A DNA stretch of 17,618 bases, from positions 1 to 17,618 of the forward strand of contig JAILZY010000073.1 of NCBI GenBank assembly GCA_023512255.1. The letters run 5' to 3'. A model generated the notes under the pieces. It made no database searches and was not told the DNA's origin. It saw only the letters and a list, made by a program, of their open reading frames with translations. This document shows, in pieces, positions 5,196 to 13,244 of this stretch. This DNA comes from a bacterium (GTDB taxonomy: Bacteria; SZUA-182; DTGQ01). The translations under genes and the position numbers were made by a program. Each line of letters opens with the position of its first letter. Positions within the stretch are counted from its first letter, which is position 1.

Positions 5196-8021
5196 TCATT
5201 TCTTGACCACTATGCGGTACAGGAGCTTGGCTAGATCCTCAATCTGGTATGGCTTGGCGATTGCCGCGCAAAACCCCCATTGCCGAAAATCAGCTATGAT
5301 AGCGTCATTCGAGTAGCCGCTTGAGGCGATCGCCTTAACTTCAGGATCGATCTTTTGCATCAACCCTATGGCCTGCTCACCTCCCATACCGCAGGGCACA
5401 GTCAGGTCCAGGATGACTGCATCAAAGGGATGTCCATCTTCCCTGGCTCGCTGATATAGAGCAACTGCCTCTTGACCATCTCTGGCTGTCTCCACCTGGT
5501 AGCCGAGAAACTCCAGCATATGCCTAACTGTGGTGCGGATGCTCTGCTCATCATCCATGAGCAGAATCCTCCCCTGACCGGTCGGAGGGCCTGCCAGAGC
5601 CTGCTCTGGTGCGGTTTCCAAGCTCTGCTCGGCAGATGCTGGAAGATAGATGGAAAATTTCGTTCCAACCCCAAGCTTTGACCTGACCCTGATGTATCCG
5701 CCATGTTTTTTGATAATCGAATAGCTGGTAGCCAGCCCCAGGCCAGATCCTCCATCCTTGGTAGTGAAGTAGGGATCGAATATACTTTGCAGGTGCTCGG
5801 CAGGGATGCCAACCCCCTCATCTTCAATGGTTATTTTAAGGTATCTGCCTGGCTCAAGGGGCAGATCTTCTCCTGATCCTGCTCTAAGAGTTATGTTTTC
5901 AGCAAACACCTTAATTTTGCCCCCTTCAGGCATGGCCTGTTTGGCATTGATAATCAGGTTATTAATCACTTGGCTTATTTGTCCGACATCGACTTCAGCC
6001 AGCCATAGGTCTTCGGCCAGGGAAAATTCAGCCCCCACCCTAGAGCCCCGCAGAGCAAAAGTGGCCGTCTCCTTCAGAAGCTCTCCAATCGAAGCGATCT
6101 TTTTGATCGGCGCACCGCCCCTGGCAAAGGTAAGCAACTGCTGAATCAAATCCCTGGCCCGCAGGGATGATTTTTCTGTCTCACTCAGCAATCTGAAGGC
6201 TCTGCTCTCAGGCGGGGTGTGCATTTTGGCCAGGGAGAGATTGCCAAGGACCGCGGTCAGGATATTATTAAAGTCATGGGCTATGCCTCCGGCTAAAACT
6301 CCAATTGATTCAAGCTTATCTGCCCGCTGCTGCTCCTCCTCCAGCCTCTTTCGCTCAGTAATATCCCGGATGACAGCCACTATAGCCGGCCTGCCTTGAT
6401 ACTGAATAAGACCAGCCGACATCTCGGCATCTTTACTCGTGCCATCCTTGCACTTAATTTTTATTTCTAAGAAAGAGGGAAGATCATGGCCAGCTGAGCG
6501 CAAAGAAACTGATTGCTCGGCCAGCATGTCCTGTTGCTCAAGGGGGACAATGTCCGCAAAAGGCCGCCCCAGGATCTCTTCTGCCCTATAGCCGCTAATT
6601 TCGGCTGCAACCCGATTGCTGAACCGAAAAACCCCATCCTGAATAATCAGCACCCAGTCCCTGGCTTGCTCGACCACGGTTGCATACTTTAATTCTGACT
6701 CCCGCAATCTTTCCTCTGCCTGGCGGCGCTCTTCGATCTCCTGCCGAAGCCTCTCATTGGCTGCGGAAAGCTCGCCGATTTGCTCTCTCACCAACTCTTC
6801 AAGGTGATTTCGGTATAAGTGCAGCTCCTCCTCGATTTTTTTGCGCTCGGTAATGTCGGAGAAGGTTACGACTGCGGCCACAATCTCTCCAGCCCGATCG
6901 CGAATCGGAGCTGAGCTGATGCTTATCACTCCCTGACTGCCATCACCGCGGCAGATAAGAACCTCCTCATTTATAACTACTTCGCCACTCAGTATAGAGC
7001 GGGCCAGCGGCCATTCCTCTCCGCTGTAGGGCCGGCCGTTTTGGTGGAACCCACTCCATTGACCATACTGCTCGATATTCTCAGACCAAAGGAATGGGTG
7101 CCGAAAGATTTTCTCGACCTGCTTATTGCCAAGAAGCATCTTTCCCCCTGGAACCTCGGCAATGATGACCCCAGCAGGCATCTGCTGAATGACGGCCTCA
7201 AGTAGCTTAAAAAGCCGCTCATGCTCATCGTCGGCCAGCTTCTGTCTGCTGATGTCGGTTAGAATCTCAACCGCGCCGATGAATCGACCTGTTTCATCCA
7301 TGACCGGATCAAGACTCACCCGAAACCATCGCTCTCCTATCTGCCAGTTAAAAGACTCTCTCTGGCCACTCTCCCGCAGATGGGCAAAGCAGCTCCCCTC
7401 AGTATAAAGCCGCTCGCAGCCGATCAGCTCACCACACCTTTGGCCGATGATCTCGCTGGCCGGCTTGGACAGAAATCTCATCATGCTCTGGTTACACTTA
7501 ACGATTCTCCCCCCCTCATCCAGCAGGCAAACACCGTCGCTGATGGTATCAAAGGTAGCCTGCCACTTTCTGGCTGCGGATATTACTTTGCTTTCCGCCT
7601 GGTACATCCGAAGAAGAGCCTTGATACTGGCAATCAATACCGGCGGATCTATCGGCTGGGTCAGGTAGGCATCCGCTCCGCTTTCCAGCCCCACTACTTG
7701 AGACTGGCTATCCACGTAGATTCCTGAAATGTGGAGAACAGGGATCATCGCCGTGGCCGGATCAGACTTAATTATCCTACAGACTTCGAGCCCGCTGATA
7801 TCAGGAAGGTGAACGTCGAGCAGGACAAGATCAGGCTGAGCCTCCTTGAGCATCTTGAGAGCCTGCTTGCCTGATGCTGCCTCCTGGACCGCAAATCCAG
7901 CCCTTTTCAGAACTTGACTAATAGCATAGCGATTAGTCTCATCGTCATCGACATTCAGGATGGTGAACTTACTCGAAGGCTGGTCAATAGATGAGCTGTC
8001 TGGTGAAGATAATTTTGACAT
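5196..8021 (-). CDS. Hybrid sensor histidine kinase (REC-PASx3-HisKA-HATPase-REC)
   Basis: A 941-residue protein with no membrane segment, so a cytoplasmic kinase. The N-terminal receiver spans residues 18-140, with acidic D25-D27, phosphoacceptor D69 in LVLLDVHLPD and S99, but Gln122 (YLTQP) where receivers usually have Lys. Three PAS regions follow at about 152-260, 268-392 and 443-558, each ending near a TDI/SDI/RDI(S/T)xR(Q/K) element. A coiled linker with ERRQAEERLRESE lies near 400-442. The kinase core has the H box GGIAHDFNN (H582), N box NNLIINAKQAM (N687-M697), G1 EDEGVGIP, F box IFDPYFTTK and G2 GSGLGLA (758-764). The C-terminal receiver (818-941) has D823/D824, phosphoacceptor D872, S900 and K923, so it is intact. 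Architecture predicts phosphorelay from H582 to D872, with the N-terminal receiver taking input from another kinase. No cognate DNA-binding regulator adjoins it. The signal is unknown. Confidence 0.93.
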   Translation of the reverse strand: MSKLSSPDSSSIDQPSSKFTILNVDDDETNRYAISQVLKRAGFAVQEAASGKQALKMLKEAQPDLVLLDVHLPDISGLEVCRIIKSDPATAMIPVLHISGIYVDSQSQVVGLESGADAYLTQPIDPPVLIASIKALLRMYQAESKVISAARKWQATFDTISDGVCLLDEGGRIVKCNQSMMRFLSKPASEIIGQRCGELIGCERLYTEGSCFAHLRESGQRESFNWQIGERWFRVSLDPVMDETGRFIGAVEILTDISRQKLADDEHERLFKLLEAVIQQMPAGVIIAEVPGGKMLLGNKQVEKIFRHPFLWSENIEQYGQWSGFHQNGRPYSGEEWPLARSILSGEVVINEEVLICRGDGSQGVISISSAPIRDRAGEIVAAVVTFSDITERKKIEEELHLYRNHLEELVREQIGELSAANERLRQEIEERRQAEERLRESELKYATVVEQARDWVLIIQDGVFRFSNRVAAEISGYRAEEILGRPFADIVPLEQQDMLAEQSVSLRSAGHDLPSFLEIKIKCKDGTSKDAEMSAGLIQYQGRPAIVAVIRDITERKRLEEEQQRADKLESIGVLAGGIAHDFNNILTAVLGNLSLAKMHTPPESRAFRLLSETEKSSLRARDLIQQLLTFARGGAPIKKIASIGELLKETATFALRGSRVGAEFSLAEDLWLAEVDVGQISQVINNLIINAKQAMPEGGKIKVFAENITLRAGSGEDLPLEPGRYLKITIEDEGVGIPAEHLQSIFDPYFTTKDGGSGLGLATSYSIIKKHGGYIRVRSKLGVGTKFSIYLPASAEQSLETAPEQALAGPPTGQGRILLMDDEQSIRTTVRHMLEFLGYQVETARDGQEAVALYQRAREDGHPFDAVILDLTVPCGMGGEQAIGLMQKIDPEVKAIASSGYSNDAIIADFRQWGFCAAIAKPYQIEDLAKLLYRIVVKK

Positions 8022-8078
8022 TTTATGTTACTTCTTCTTGGAGAGAAGAGAATAGTTATTTATTTGTTTATAAAGAGA

Positions 8079-8107
8079 AAAATATTATTAAATGCTCCGA
8101 TATTCAA
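8079..8107 (-). promoter_or_regulatory. Possible sigma-70 promoter of the sensor kinase
   Basis: On the minus strand TTGAAT (8107-8102) is followed, after 17 bases, by TATTTT (8084-8079). This is a four-of-six match at each box, about 60 bases upstream of the kinase start. A TTGACT slightly upstream offers an alternative -35 with worse spacing. The kinase start itself has only a weak AAGAAG ribosome site. Confidence 0.3.
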
Positions 8108-8119
8108 TTTAAGTCAATA

Positions 8120-8145
8120 TTACTATTCTCCATTATTATTCTCCG
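8120..8145. repeat. 13-bp tandem duplication
   Basis: TTACTATTCTCCA (8120-8132) is followed directly by TTATTATTCTCCG (8133-8145), with two differences. It lies in the 318-base divergent spacer between the sensor kinase and hypA. Apart from this repeat and the promoter and operator signals listed separately, I see nothing in that spacer. Confidence 0.6.
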
Positions 8146-8227
8146 CTGCTTTTGATTATACCCTATAAATTATAATTTCTCAATAACTTTCAGCAGCATA
8201 ACAGATATTTCCCATTTCCCACACCAG

Positions 8228-8242
8228 CTCTCAAGTTGGGAG
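8228..8242. promoter_or_regulatory. Possible operator palindrome before hypA promoter
   Basis: CTCTCAAGTTGGGAG is a near-perfect palindrome around a central G, with one mismatched pair per arm. It lies eight bases upstream of the -35 box of the hypA promoter, a usual place for an activator site. The binding protein cannot be named from the sequence. Confidence 0.35.
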
Positions 8243-8250
8243 TTTAGTCA

Positions 8251-8279
8251 TTGAAAGATTTAAGGCGATAAGCTATAAT
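8251..8279 (+). promoter_or_regulatory. Sigma-70 promoter of hypA-hypB-hypF-cysK
   Basis: TTGAAA (8251-8256), a 17-base spacer and a perfect TATAAT (8274-8279) form a strong housekeeping promoter. Transcription would start near 8286, giving a leader of about 55 bases before hypA. A constitutive-type promoter is notable for hydrogenase maturation genes, which are often under sigma-54 or redox control. Confidence 0.75.
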
Positions 8280-8339
8280 GAAAATTAACTTTCAGCCGCA
8301 GAAATAGTGCGGAGTGCGGGCAAAGGAGGCATTTTCCCA

Positions 8340-8681
8340 ATGCATGAGCTGTCATTGGTTCAGGAGCTGATTGCGCTTGTTGAGGAACAGGTGAAGGCTC
8401 ATCAGGTAAAAAAGGTCCACCGAATAGTGGTGAGAATAGGAAAGATGGCTGCTGTCGTTCCCTCTTCTCTAACTTTTTGTTTTGAAATCTTATCCCGCGG
8501 CAGTCAGCTTGAGGGGGCGATCCTTGAAATTGAAGAAATTCCAATAAGGTGTCGGTGCACCAGGTGTCAGGAGGAATTTGAGGTTGAATCTTTTATCTTT
8601 TTTTGTCCAAAATGCCAAGGGAGTGAGCTTAAGCAGCTCTCAGGCCGTGAGTGTTTGATTCACCATCTGGAGGTCGATTGA
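8340..8681 (+). CDS. hypA: Hydrogenase nickel metallochaperone HypA
   Basis: A 113-residue protein. HypA binds nickel and, with HypB, delivers it to the large subunit of [NiFe] hydrogenase in the cytoplasm. The N-terminus MHELSLVQEL is the family signature, with His2 as the nickel ligand in known HypA proteins. The zinc site is C73-x2-C76 and C89-x2-C92 (CTRC and CPKC); C71 is an extra cysteine beside it. Length is typical. The ATG at 8340 is chosen over the GTG at 8307 because it gives the required MHE N-terminus and has AAAGGAGG ten bases upstream. It is the first gene of the hypA-hypB-hypF-cysK run behind the promoter at 8251. Its stop is directly followed by the hypB start. Confidence 0.95.
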   Translation: MHELSLVQELIALVEEQVKAHQVKKVHRIVVRIGKMAAVVPSSLTFCFEILSRGSQLEGAILEIEEIPIRCRCTRCQEEFEVESFIFFCPKCQGSELKQLSGRECLIHHLEVD

Positions 8682-9356
8682 GTGGAACTCAAAGTATTAT
8701 CTAATATTCTGAAAGCCAATGAGGCTATTGCCGTTGAGAATCGGCAATTGTTTGCAAGAGAGAAAATTCTAGTTTTAAATGTCATTAGCTCTCCTGGCTC
8801 TGGTAAAACTTCGATTCTGGAAAGAACAATTGCTCATTTGCTCCCTGAGTGCCGGCTGGGGGTGATTGAGGGAGATATCCAGACCAGCAAAGATGCCGAG
8901 AGGATTCACGCCTTGGGGGTTCCGGTAGTGCAGATCAATACCCAGGGGGGATGCCACCTTGACGCCAATATGATCAAAATGGCCTTGCCTGATCTTCCCT
9001 TGAAGGAGCTCGAGTGCCTGATCATTGAAAATGTAGGTAATCTTGTCTGTCCGGCTGACTATCAGTTAGGGGAGGATATGAAGATCGTGGTCTTGAGTGT
9101 TACCGAAGGGGATGATAAACCGAGTAAGTATCCGGCCATATTTCATGAAAGTCAGGTGTTGATTATTAATAAAATGGATCTGTTGCCATTTACCGACTTT
9201 AATCTTGCTCGGGCCAAAGAGGCTGCCTTGCAGATCAATCCTCATCTTTTAATTTTCGAGCTCTCCTGCAAGAGTGGCCAGGGGGTTGATTCCTGGGCTA
9301 GCTGGCTGAAGTCAAAAATCAAGAGGCATCGTTTGGGCGGCAATATGGGGCAGTAA
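8682..9356 (+). CDS. hypB: Hydrogenase nickel incorporation GTPase HypB
   Basis: A 224-residue SIMIBI-class GTPase that works with HypA to load nickel into [NiFe] hydrogenase. The P-loop is SSPGSGKTS (36-44) and the switch I segment is EGDIQTSKDAERI. The metal-binding pair is C91-H92 in GGCHLDA, then ENVGNLVCPADYQLGE with C123, guanine-specificity NKMD (163-166) and SCKSGQG near the end. It lacks both an N-terminal His-rich nickel-storage stretch and the CxxCGC high-affinity site, so it is the minimal form. The start is GTG immediately after the hypA TGA, with no separate ribosome site, which implies translational coupling. HypF follows after about 60 bases. Confidence 0.95.
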   Translation: MELKVLSNILKANEAIAVENRQLFAREKILVLNVISSPGSGKTSILERTIAHLLPECRLGVIEGDIQTSKDAERIHALGVPVVQINTQGGCHLDANMIKMALPDLPLKELECLIIENVGNLVCPADYQLGEDMKIVVLSVTEGDDKPSKYPAIFHESQVLIINKMDLLPFTDFNLARAKEAALQINPHLLIFELSCKSGQGVDSWASWLKSKIKRHRLGGNMGQ

Positions 9357-9370
9357 TTTTTATGTTTTTT

Positions 9371-9418
9371 GGTTTTGCTTTTTGAGGTATATCTGATTTT
9401 GCTTTTTGAGGCATATCC
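9371..9418 (+). repeat. 24-bp tandem duplication carrying the hypF ribosome site
   Basis: Two 24-bp units (9371-9394 and 9395-9418) differ at three positions. Each contains TTTTGCTTTTTGAGG, so the GAGG ribosome site before hypF is present twice (9384-9387 and 9408-9411). The period is a multiple of three and keeps the open frame VLLFEVYLILLFEAYP upstream of the ATG at 9420. Confidence 0.85.
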
Positions 9419-9419
9419 C

Positions 9420-11900
9420 ATGAAAGAAAGACCGAATTCATCCTGTGCCTGTTTAGGAGAAGAGCACGGCGGCCAGAAGATCGCTACGCGTAAGCCTACA
9501 ACAGCCGAGGTTAACCAAGTGAAGGTAAGGGCCAGACTGCTGGTTAGAGGCGTGGTTCAGGGAGTAGGGTTTCGCCCCTTTGTGGACCGCTTTGCCCGGC
9601 AGCACCATTTGACTGGCTGGGTTTTGAATTCTTCAGCCGGCGTTGAGATTGAGATTGAAGGACAGGATGATGAGGTCGAAAGGTTTGTGCAGGGGTTTTG
9701 CCGACAGGCTCCTCCGAGAGCAATCATCACTGATTTTGACCTTTCTTACCATCCTCCGGCAGGATATACCCACTTTACCATTCGGGAAAGTGTTGCTCAA
9801 CCGCAGGAATTTACCCTGATTTCTCCAGACCTTGGCATTTGTCCCGACTGCCTTCGGGAGCTTCGGGACCCTGCTAACCGCCGCTACGGTTATCCCTTTA
9901 TCAACTGCACTAACTGCGGCCCCCGCTACACTATCATTCAGGATATTCCCTATGATCGGCCCAACACGACTATGAAAAAATTCACCATGTGCCCTGCCTG
10001 TGAGAAAGAGTATAACGATCCGCAGGATAGAAGATTTCATGCTCAGCCAAATGCCTGCTGGGATTGCGGCCCTAGAATCTGGCTAACTGATGCACAAGGG
10101 CAGGCTGCCGCAGCAGCCTGCTCCGACACGTGCGGCCGCCATAAGGTCATGGCTCAGGCCAGGGAGCTTTTGGCCCGCGGAAAGATTTTGGCCATCAAGG
10201 GGCTGGGTGGATTTCACCTTGCCTGCGATGCCCGCAATGAACAGGTAGTGCAGGCTCTGCGACAGAGAAAACACCGAGAGGGGAAACCCTTTGCTCTCAT
10301 GGTGGCCACAGTGGATGAGGTCAGGCTGTTTTGTCATGTTTCTGAGCCAGAGGAGCGTAGCCTAACCTCTGCTGCCGCTCCGATCGTTCTGCTCAGGAAG
10401 CGGGATGATGCGCTAGTTGCTCCCTCGGTTGCCCCAAGGAGTGAGTACTTTGGGGTCATGCTCCCCTATACTCCACTGCATCATCTGCTCTTATCAGATG
10501 GGCCTTGCCGTATTTTGGTTATGACCAGTGGCAATATCAGCCAGGAGCCGATCGTGATCTCCAATGAAGAAGCCCTAGTGCGGCTTGCAGGAATAGCTGA
10601 CTATTTTCTTTTCCATGACCGAGACATCTATACACGAGCTGATGATTCGATCGTGCACCTGGTGGAGGGAAAAGAGGCTATCCTTCGCCGCTCCCGTGGG
10701 TGGTGCCCTTTGCCGATTCGCCTTGCTGATGTTGCTGGTGGGGCCGCTAGCCTTGAGCAGACTCATCGAAAATATGCTAAGCTAGAGGTTTTGGCCTGTG
10801 GCGGTGAGCTCAAAAACAGCATTTGCCTGACCAGGGGAGAGGATGCCTTTGTCAGCCAGTATCTTGGAGATCTTGAAAACCTTGAAACCTTCCGTTTCTT
10901 TGAGCACACGGTCAACAAAATGAAGCTTATCCTGAAGGTTGATCCCAAGATCATTGCCTACGATCTGCATCCTGATTATCTGAGCACCAAGTATGCAAAA
11001 GAGGCCGATGGGTTCGATCTTCGCCTTCCGGTACAGCATCATCATGCTCATATAGCCAGTTGTATGGCAGAAAATGGCTTAGTGGGAAAGGTGATCGGCA
11101 TTGCTTGGGATGGCACCGGATACGGAGAGGATGGGTGTATCTGGGGCGGCGAATTTTTGGTGGCTGATTTTATCTCCTTTGAGCGAAAGGCCTTCTTTTC
11201 CTATCTTCCCCTGCCAGGAGGACAGATGGCTATCAGGGAGCCATACCGCATGGCCTTGAGTTACCTTTACCAGGCCTTTGGAGAAGGGCTTGAGGATCTA
11301 GATCTGCCTTTTTTGCACCGAATTGGGTTGGAAAAACAACGGGCAGTGATAGAAATTATGCAAAAGGGGATTAACTCTCCCCTGACCTCAAGTGCCGGAA
11401 GGCTCTTTGAAGCCTTGGCTAGCCTCCTTGGGGTAAGGGATAAAAATAGCTTTGAGGGCCAGGCAGCTATGGAGCTTCAGTATCTTGCCTCCTTCGCGGC
11501 CAAATGCAGCCGCAGGGCAAAGATCAACCCCTATCCCTACTCAATCAGAGAGGGAGAAGCAGTCGGGCAGATGAGGATTGAAGTGGCCCCGATGATCGAG
11601 CAGATCGTGCATGAGCTCATCAATCACGAAGGAGCGGATCAAATCGCCTTTCGGTTTCACCTGACTATGGCTGAGATTGCAGTTGAAATCTGTCGCCGGA
11701 TCAGGCAAGAGTCAGGCCTTGGGAGAGTTGCCTTGAGCGGAGGAGTTTTTCAAAACCGCCTGCTGACTTCACTCCTAGTAAAGAAACTCCTCGCCCAGGG
11801 GTTTGACTGCTATCAGCATCGGAAAGTTCCTCCCAATGACGGGGGAATCTGCCTGGGACAGGCAGCGGTTGCCAAATCGAAATCTCACCATTATGAGTAG
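9420..11900 (+). CDS. hypF: Carbamoyltransferase HypF
   Basis: An 826-residue protein. HypF uses carbamoyl phosphate and ATP to carbamoylate the C-terminal Cys of HypE, the first step in making the CN ligands of [NiFe] hydrogenase. Domains in order: acylphosphatase (about 35-120, with VRGVVQGVGFRPFV and GWVLNSSAGV); four CxxC pairs forming two zinc sites (C141/C144, C163/C166, C191/C194, C213/C216); a YrdC-like nucleotide domain (about 250-430, with KGLGGFHLACDA and RKHREGKPFAL); and a Kae1-like domain (about 455-820, with HHHAH at 540-544, GIAWDGTGYGEDG, LSGGVFQNRL and PPNDGGICLGQ). All key motifs are present. ATG 9420 has GAGG eight bases upstream. GTG 9519, also with GAGG at eight bases, would give the compact N-terminus usual in the family, so residues 1-33 may be untranslated. 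Confidence 0.95.
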   Translation: MKERPNSSCACLGEEHGGQKIATRKPTTAEVNQVKVRARLLVRGVVQGVGFRPFVDRFARQHHLTGWVLNSSAGVEIEIEGQDDEVERFVQGFCRQAPPRAIITDFDLSYHPPAGYTHFTIRESVAQPQEFTLISPDLGICPDCLRELRDPANRRYGYPFINCTNCGPRYTIIQDIPYDRPNTTMKKFTMCPACEKEYNDPQDRRFHAQPNACWDCGPRIWLTDAQGQAAAAACSDTCGRHKVMAQARELLARGKILAIKGLGGFHLACDARNEQVVQALRQRKHREGKPFALMVATVDEVRLFCHVSEPEERSLTSAAAPIVLLRKRDDALVAPSVAPRSEYFGVMLPYTPLHHLLLSDGPCRILVMTSGNISQEPIVISNEEALVRLAGIADYFLFHDRDIYTRADDSIVHLVEGKEAILRRSRGWCPLPIRLADVAGGAASLEQTHRKYAKLEVLACGGELKNSICLTRGEDAFVSQYLGDLENLETFRFFEHTVNKMKLILKVDPKIIAYDLHPDYLSTKYAKEADGFDLRLPVQHHHAHIASCMAENGLVGKVIGIAWDGTGYGEDGCIWGGEFLVADFISFERKAFFSYLPLPGGQMAIREPYRMALSYLYQAFGEGLEDLDLPFLHRIGLEKQRAVIEIMQKGINSPLTSSAGRLFEALASLLGVRDKNSFEGQAAMELQYLASFAAKCSRRAKINPYPYSIREGEAVGQMRIEVAPMIEQIVHELINHEGADQIAFRFHLTMAEIAVEICRRIRQESGLGRVALSGGVFQNRLLTSLLVKKLLAQGFDCYQHRKVPPNDGGICLGQAAVAKSKSHHYE

Positions 11901-11933
11901 GACCTTTATTTTTTTATTATAGGAAGCAAAAAA

Positions 11934-12833
11934 ATGAGCCAAAGTAAAAATATCTTAGAATGCATTGGATCAACACCCCTAATACAACTGCGGAAAATAA
12001 CCACTCACGCCATCTTTGCCAAGGCCGAGTTTCTAAATCCCGGAGGAAGCATCAAGGATAGGGTAGCCAAGTACCTGATTGAAGAGGCCGAGCGGGACGG
12101 AACGCTAAAAAAAGATTCGATCATCGTCGAGCCCTCATCTGGAAATACCGGCATCGGCATGGTTTTCGTGGGAGTACAGAAAGGGTATCGGGTGATCATC
12201 GTCATGCCTGAAAATATGAGTGAGGAGCGGAAAAAAATCATCAAGGCCTTTGGTGGAGAGCTTATTCTCACTCCGGCAGAAGAGAGTATCCAGGGAGCAG
12301 TGGACAGAGTCAGGGAGATGGCTAAAAATGATCCCAGAATCTATGTTCCCCAGCAGTTTGAAAATCCGAGGAATCCTGAAATTCACTACTTGACTACGGC
12401 CCAGGAGATCTGGAGCCAAAGCGGGGGGAAAGTAGCCTGTTTTGTTGCTGGCGTTGGCAGCGGCGGAACCCTAGGAGGTGTGGGCAGGTTTCTCAAGGAG
12501 CAGAATCCAAAGATTAAAATTATTGCTGTTGAGCCGAAAAATAGCTCTGCTCTCCTAGGGCAAGAGCCTGGTCTTCACCAGATTCAGGGAATAGGTGACG
12601 GATTTATCCCACCGGTGCTAGATGTATCTTTGATCGATGATGTGGTAACAGTCAGTGATGATGACGCCATCGACACTACCCGGCGGCTAGCCAGAGAGGA
12701 AGGACTTTTGGTCGGCACCTCATCAGGAGCCAATGTCTGGGCTTCGGATTTTGTCGGCCAGAGGATGAGCGGCCCGATCATCACCGTATTGCCTGACCGG
12801 GCGGAAAGATACTTCAGCACTAGTCTGATCTAG
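11934..12833 (+). CDS. cysK: Cysteine synthase, PLP-dependent (CysK type)
   Basis: A 299-residue fold-type II PLP enzyme making L-cysteine from O-acetylserine and sulfide in the cytoplasm. Motifs: GSTPLIQL at the start, NPGGSIKDRVA with the Schiff-base lysine (about K41), SSGNTG substrate loop, GVGSGGTLGG phosphate loop, QGIGDGFIPPVLD (CysK-like) and GLLVGTSSGAN. The length is slightly short but complete, ending in LPDRAERYFSTSLI. ATG 11934 has AGGAAG seven bases upstream. It follows hypF by 33 bases on the same strand, so it is probably co-transcribed with the hyp genes. That pairing is unusual and may simply be convenience. An O-phosphoserine- or cystathionine-linked variant cannot be fully excluded from sequence alone, but the CysK reading is well supported. 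Confidence 0.92.
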   Translation: MSQSKNILECIGSTPLIQLRKITTHAIFAKAEFLNPGGSIKDRVAKYLIEEAERDGTLKKDSIIVEPSSGNTGIGMVFVGVQKGYRVIIVMPENMSEERKKIIKAFGGELILTPAEESIQGAVDRVREMAKNDPRIYVPQQFENPRNPEIHYLTTAQEIWSQSGGKVACFVAGVGSGGTLGGVGRFLKEQNPKIKIIAVEPKNSSALLGQEPGLHQIQGIGDGFIPPVLDVSLIDDVVTVSDDDAIDTTRRLAREEGLLVGTSSGANVWASDFVGQRMSGPIITVLPDRAERYFSTSLI

Positions 12834-13117
12834 CTGTCGGAAAAACAAGTTTATAATAAGAAGTCTACACTTTTGCAGAACTCTCCCCATGCCTTGAACT
12901 TCTTGAAAATTATCTTTCATACCAAACCCACTAAAATCAAGGGTTCAGAGAAAAAGTGCAAAAGTATAGTAAGAAGTTATAAGTTATAATATTATAAGTT
13001 ATAATAAGAAGTTATAATAATATAATAATATAACGAGATGAGTCTTTACTATAGATAATGGACAAAATAGAAGGGACAAATGGCCTTGGACAAGGGAGAA
13101 TGTCTCGTTTTGATAAT
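12834..13117. other. Spacer after cysK with inverted repeat
   Basis: A non-coding spacer between convergent cysK and the 920-residue gene. CTACACTTTTGCA (12865-12877) and TGCAAAAGTATAG (12957-12969) are inverted repeats matching at 12 of 13 positions, 79 bases apart. AACGAGA (13032-13038) is mirrored by TCTCGTT (13103-13109). No T-rich terminator follows cysK and no open frame of note is present. Confidence 0.5.
12971..13033. repeat. A+T-rich tandem-like repeat
   Basis: AAGAAGTTATA occurs at 12971-12981 and again at 13006-13016, 35 bases apart. Between and after them lie repeats of AAGTTATAAT and ATAATAATATA. It is nearly pure A+T with occasional G, in the middle of the convergent spacer. 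Replication slippage is the likeliest origin. Confidence 0.65.
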
Positions 13118-13178
13118 AAAAAAACAGGGAATAAGGGAGAGGGGCAGGCAAAGGAGAATCTTGCCCCCCTCTTCCCTT
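13118..13178 (-). terminator. Likely terminator of the 920-residue protein gene
   Basis: AAGGGAGAGGGG plus GGCAA (13133-13151) pairs with TTGCCCCCCTCTTCCCTT (13161-13178) with small bulges. On the minus strand the stem is followed, after about eight bases, by seven T (13124-13118). The T run is further from the stem than usual, which lowers confidence. It begins 66 bases past the stop codon at 13245. Confidence 0.5.
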
Positions 13179-13223
13179 GATGACCTTTAACTTGATGACC
13201 TTAAATCATTTGATAACCTTAAA
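13176..13223. repeat. 15-bp tandem repeat, about three units
   Basis: CTTGATGACCTTTAA (13176-13190) is followed by CTTGATGACCTTAAAT (13191-13206), then a diverged third unit TTTGATAACCTTAAA (13209-13223). It lies between the stop codon of the 920-residue gene and its terminator hairpin. Confidence 0.8.
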
Positions 13224-13244
13224 ATAAAATCAATTACTTATCAC

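Noticed and set aside
5402-5827. 141-codon minus-strand open frame inside the sensor kinase, and other overlapping frames there
   Set aside because: These are shadows of the kinase reading frame, which carries all the conserved motifs.
12971-13033. CRISPR array or replication origin in the A+T-rich spacer
   Set aside because: No regular repeat-spacer pattern, no DnaA-box cluster and no cas genes nearby; simple slippage repeat is sufficient.
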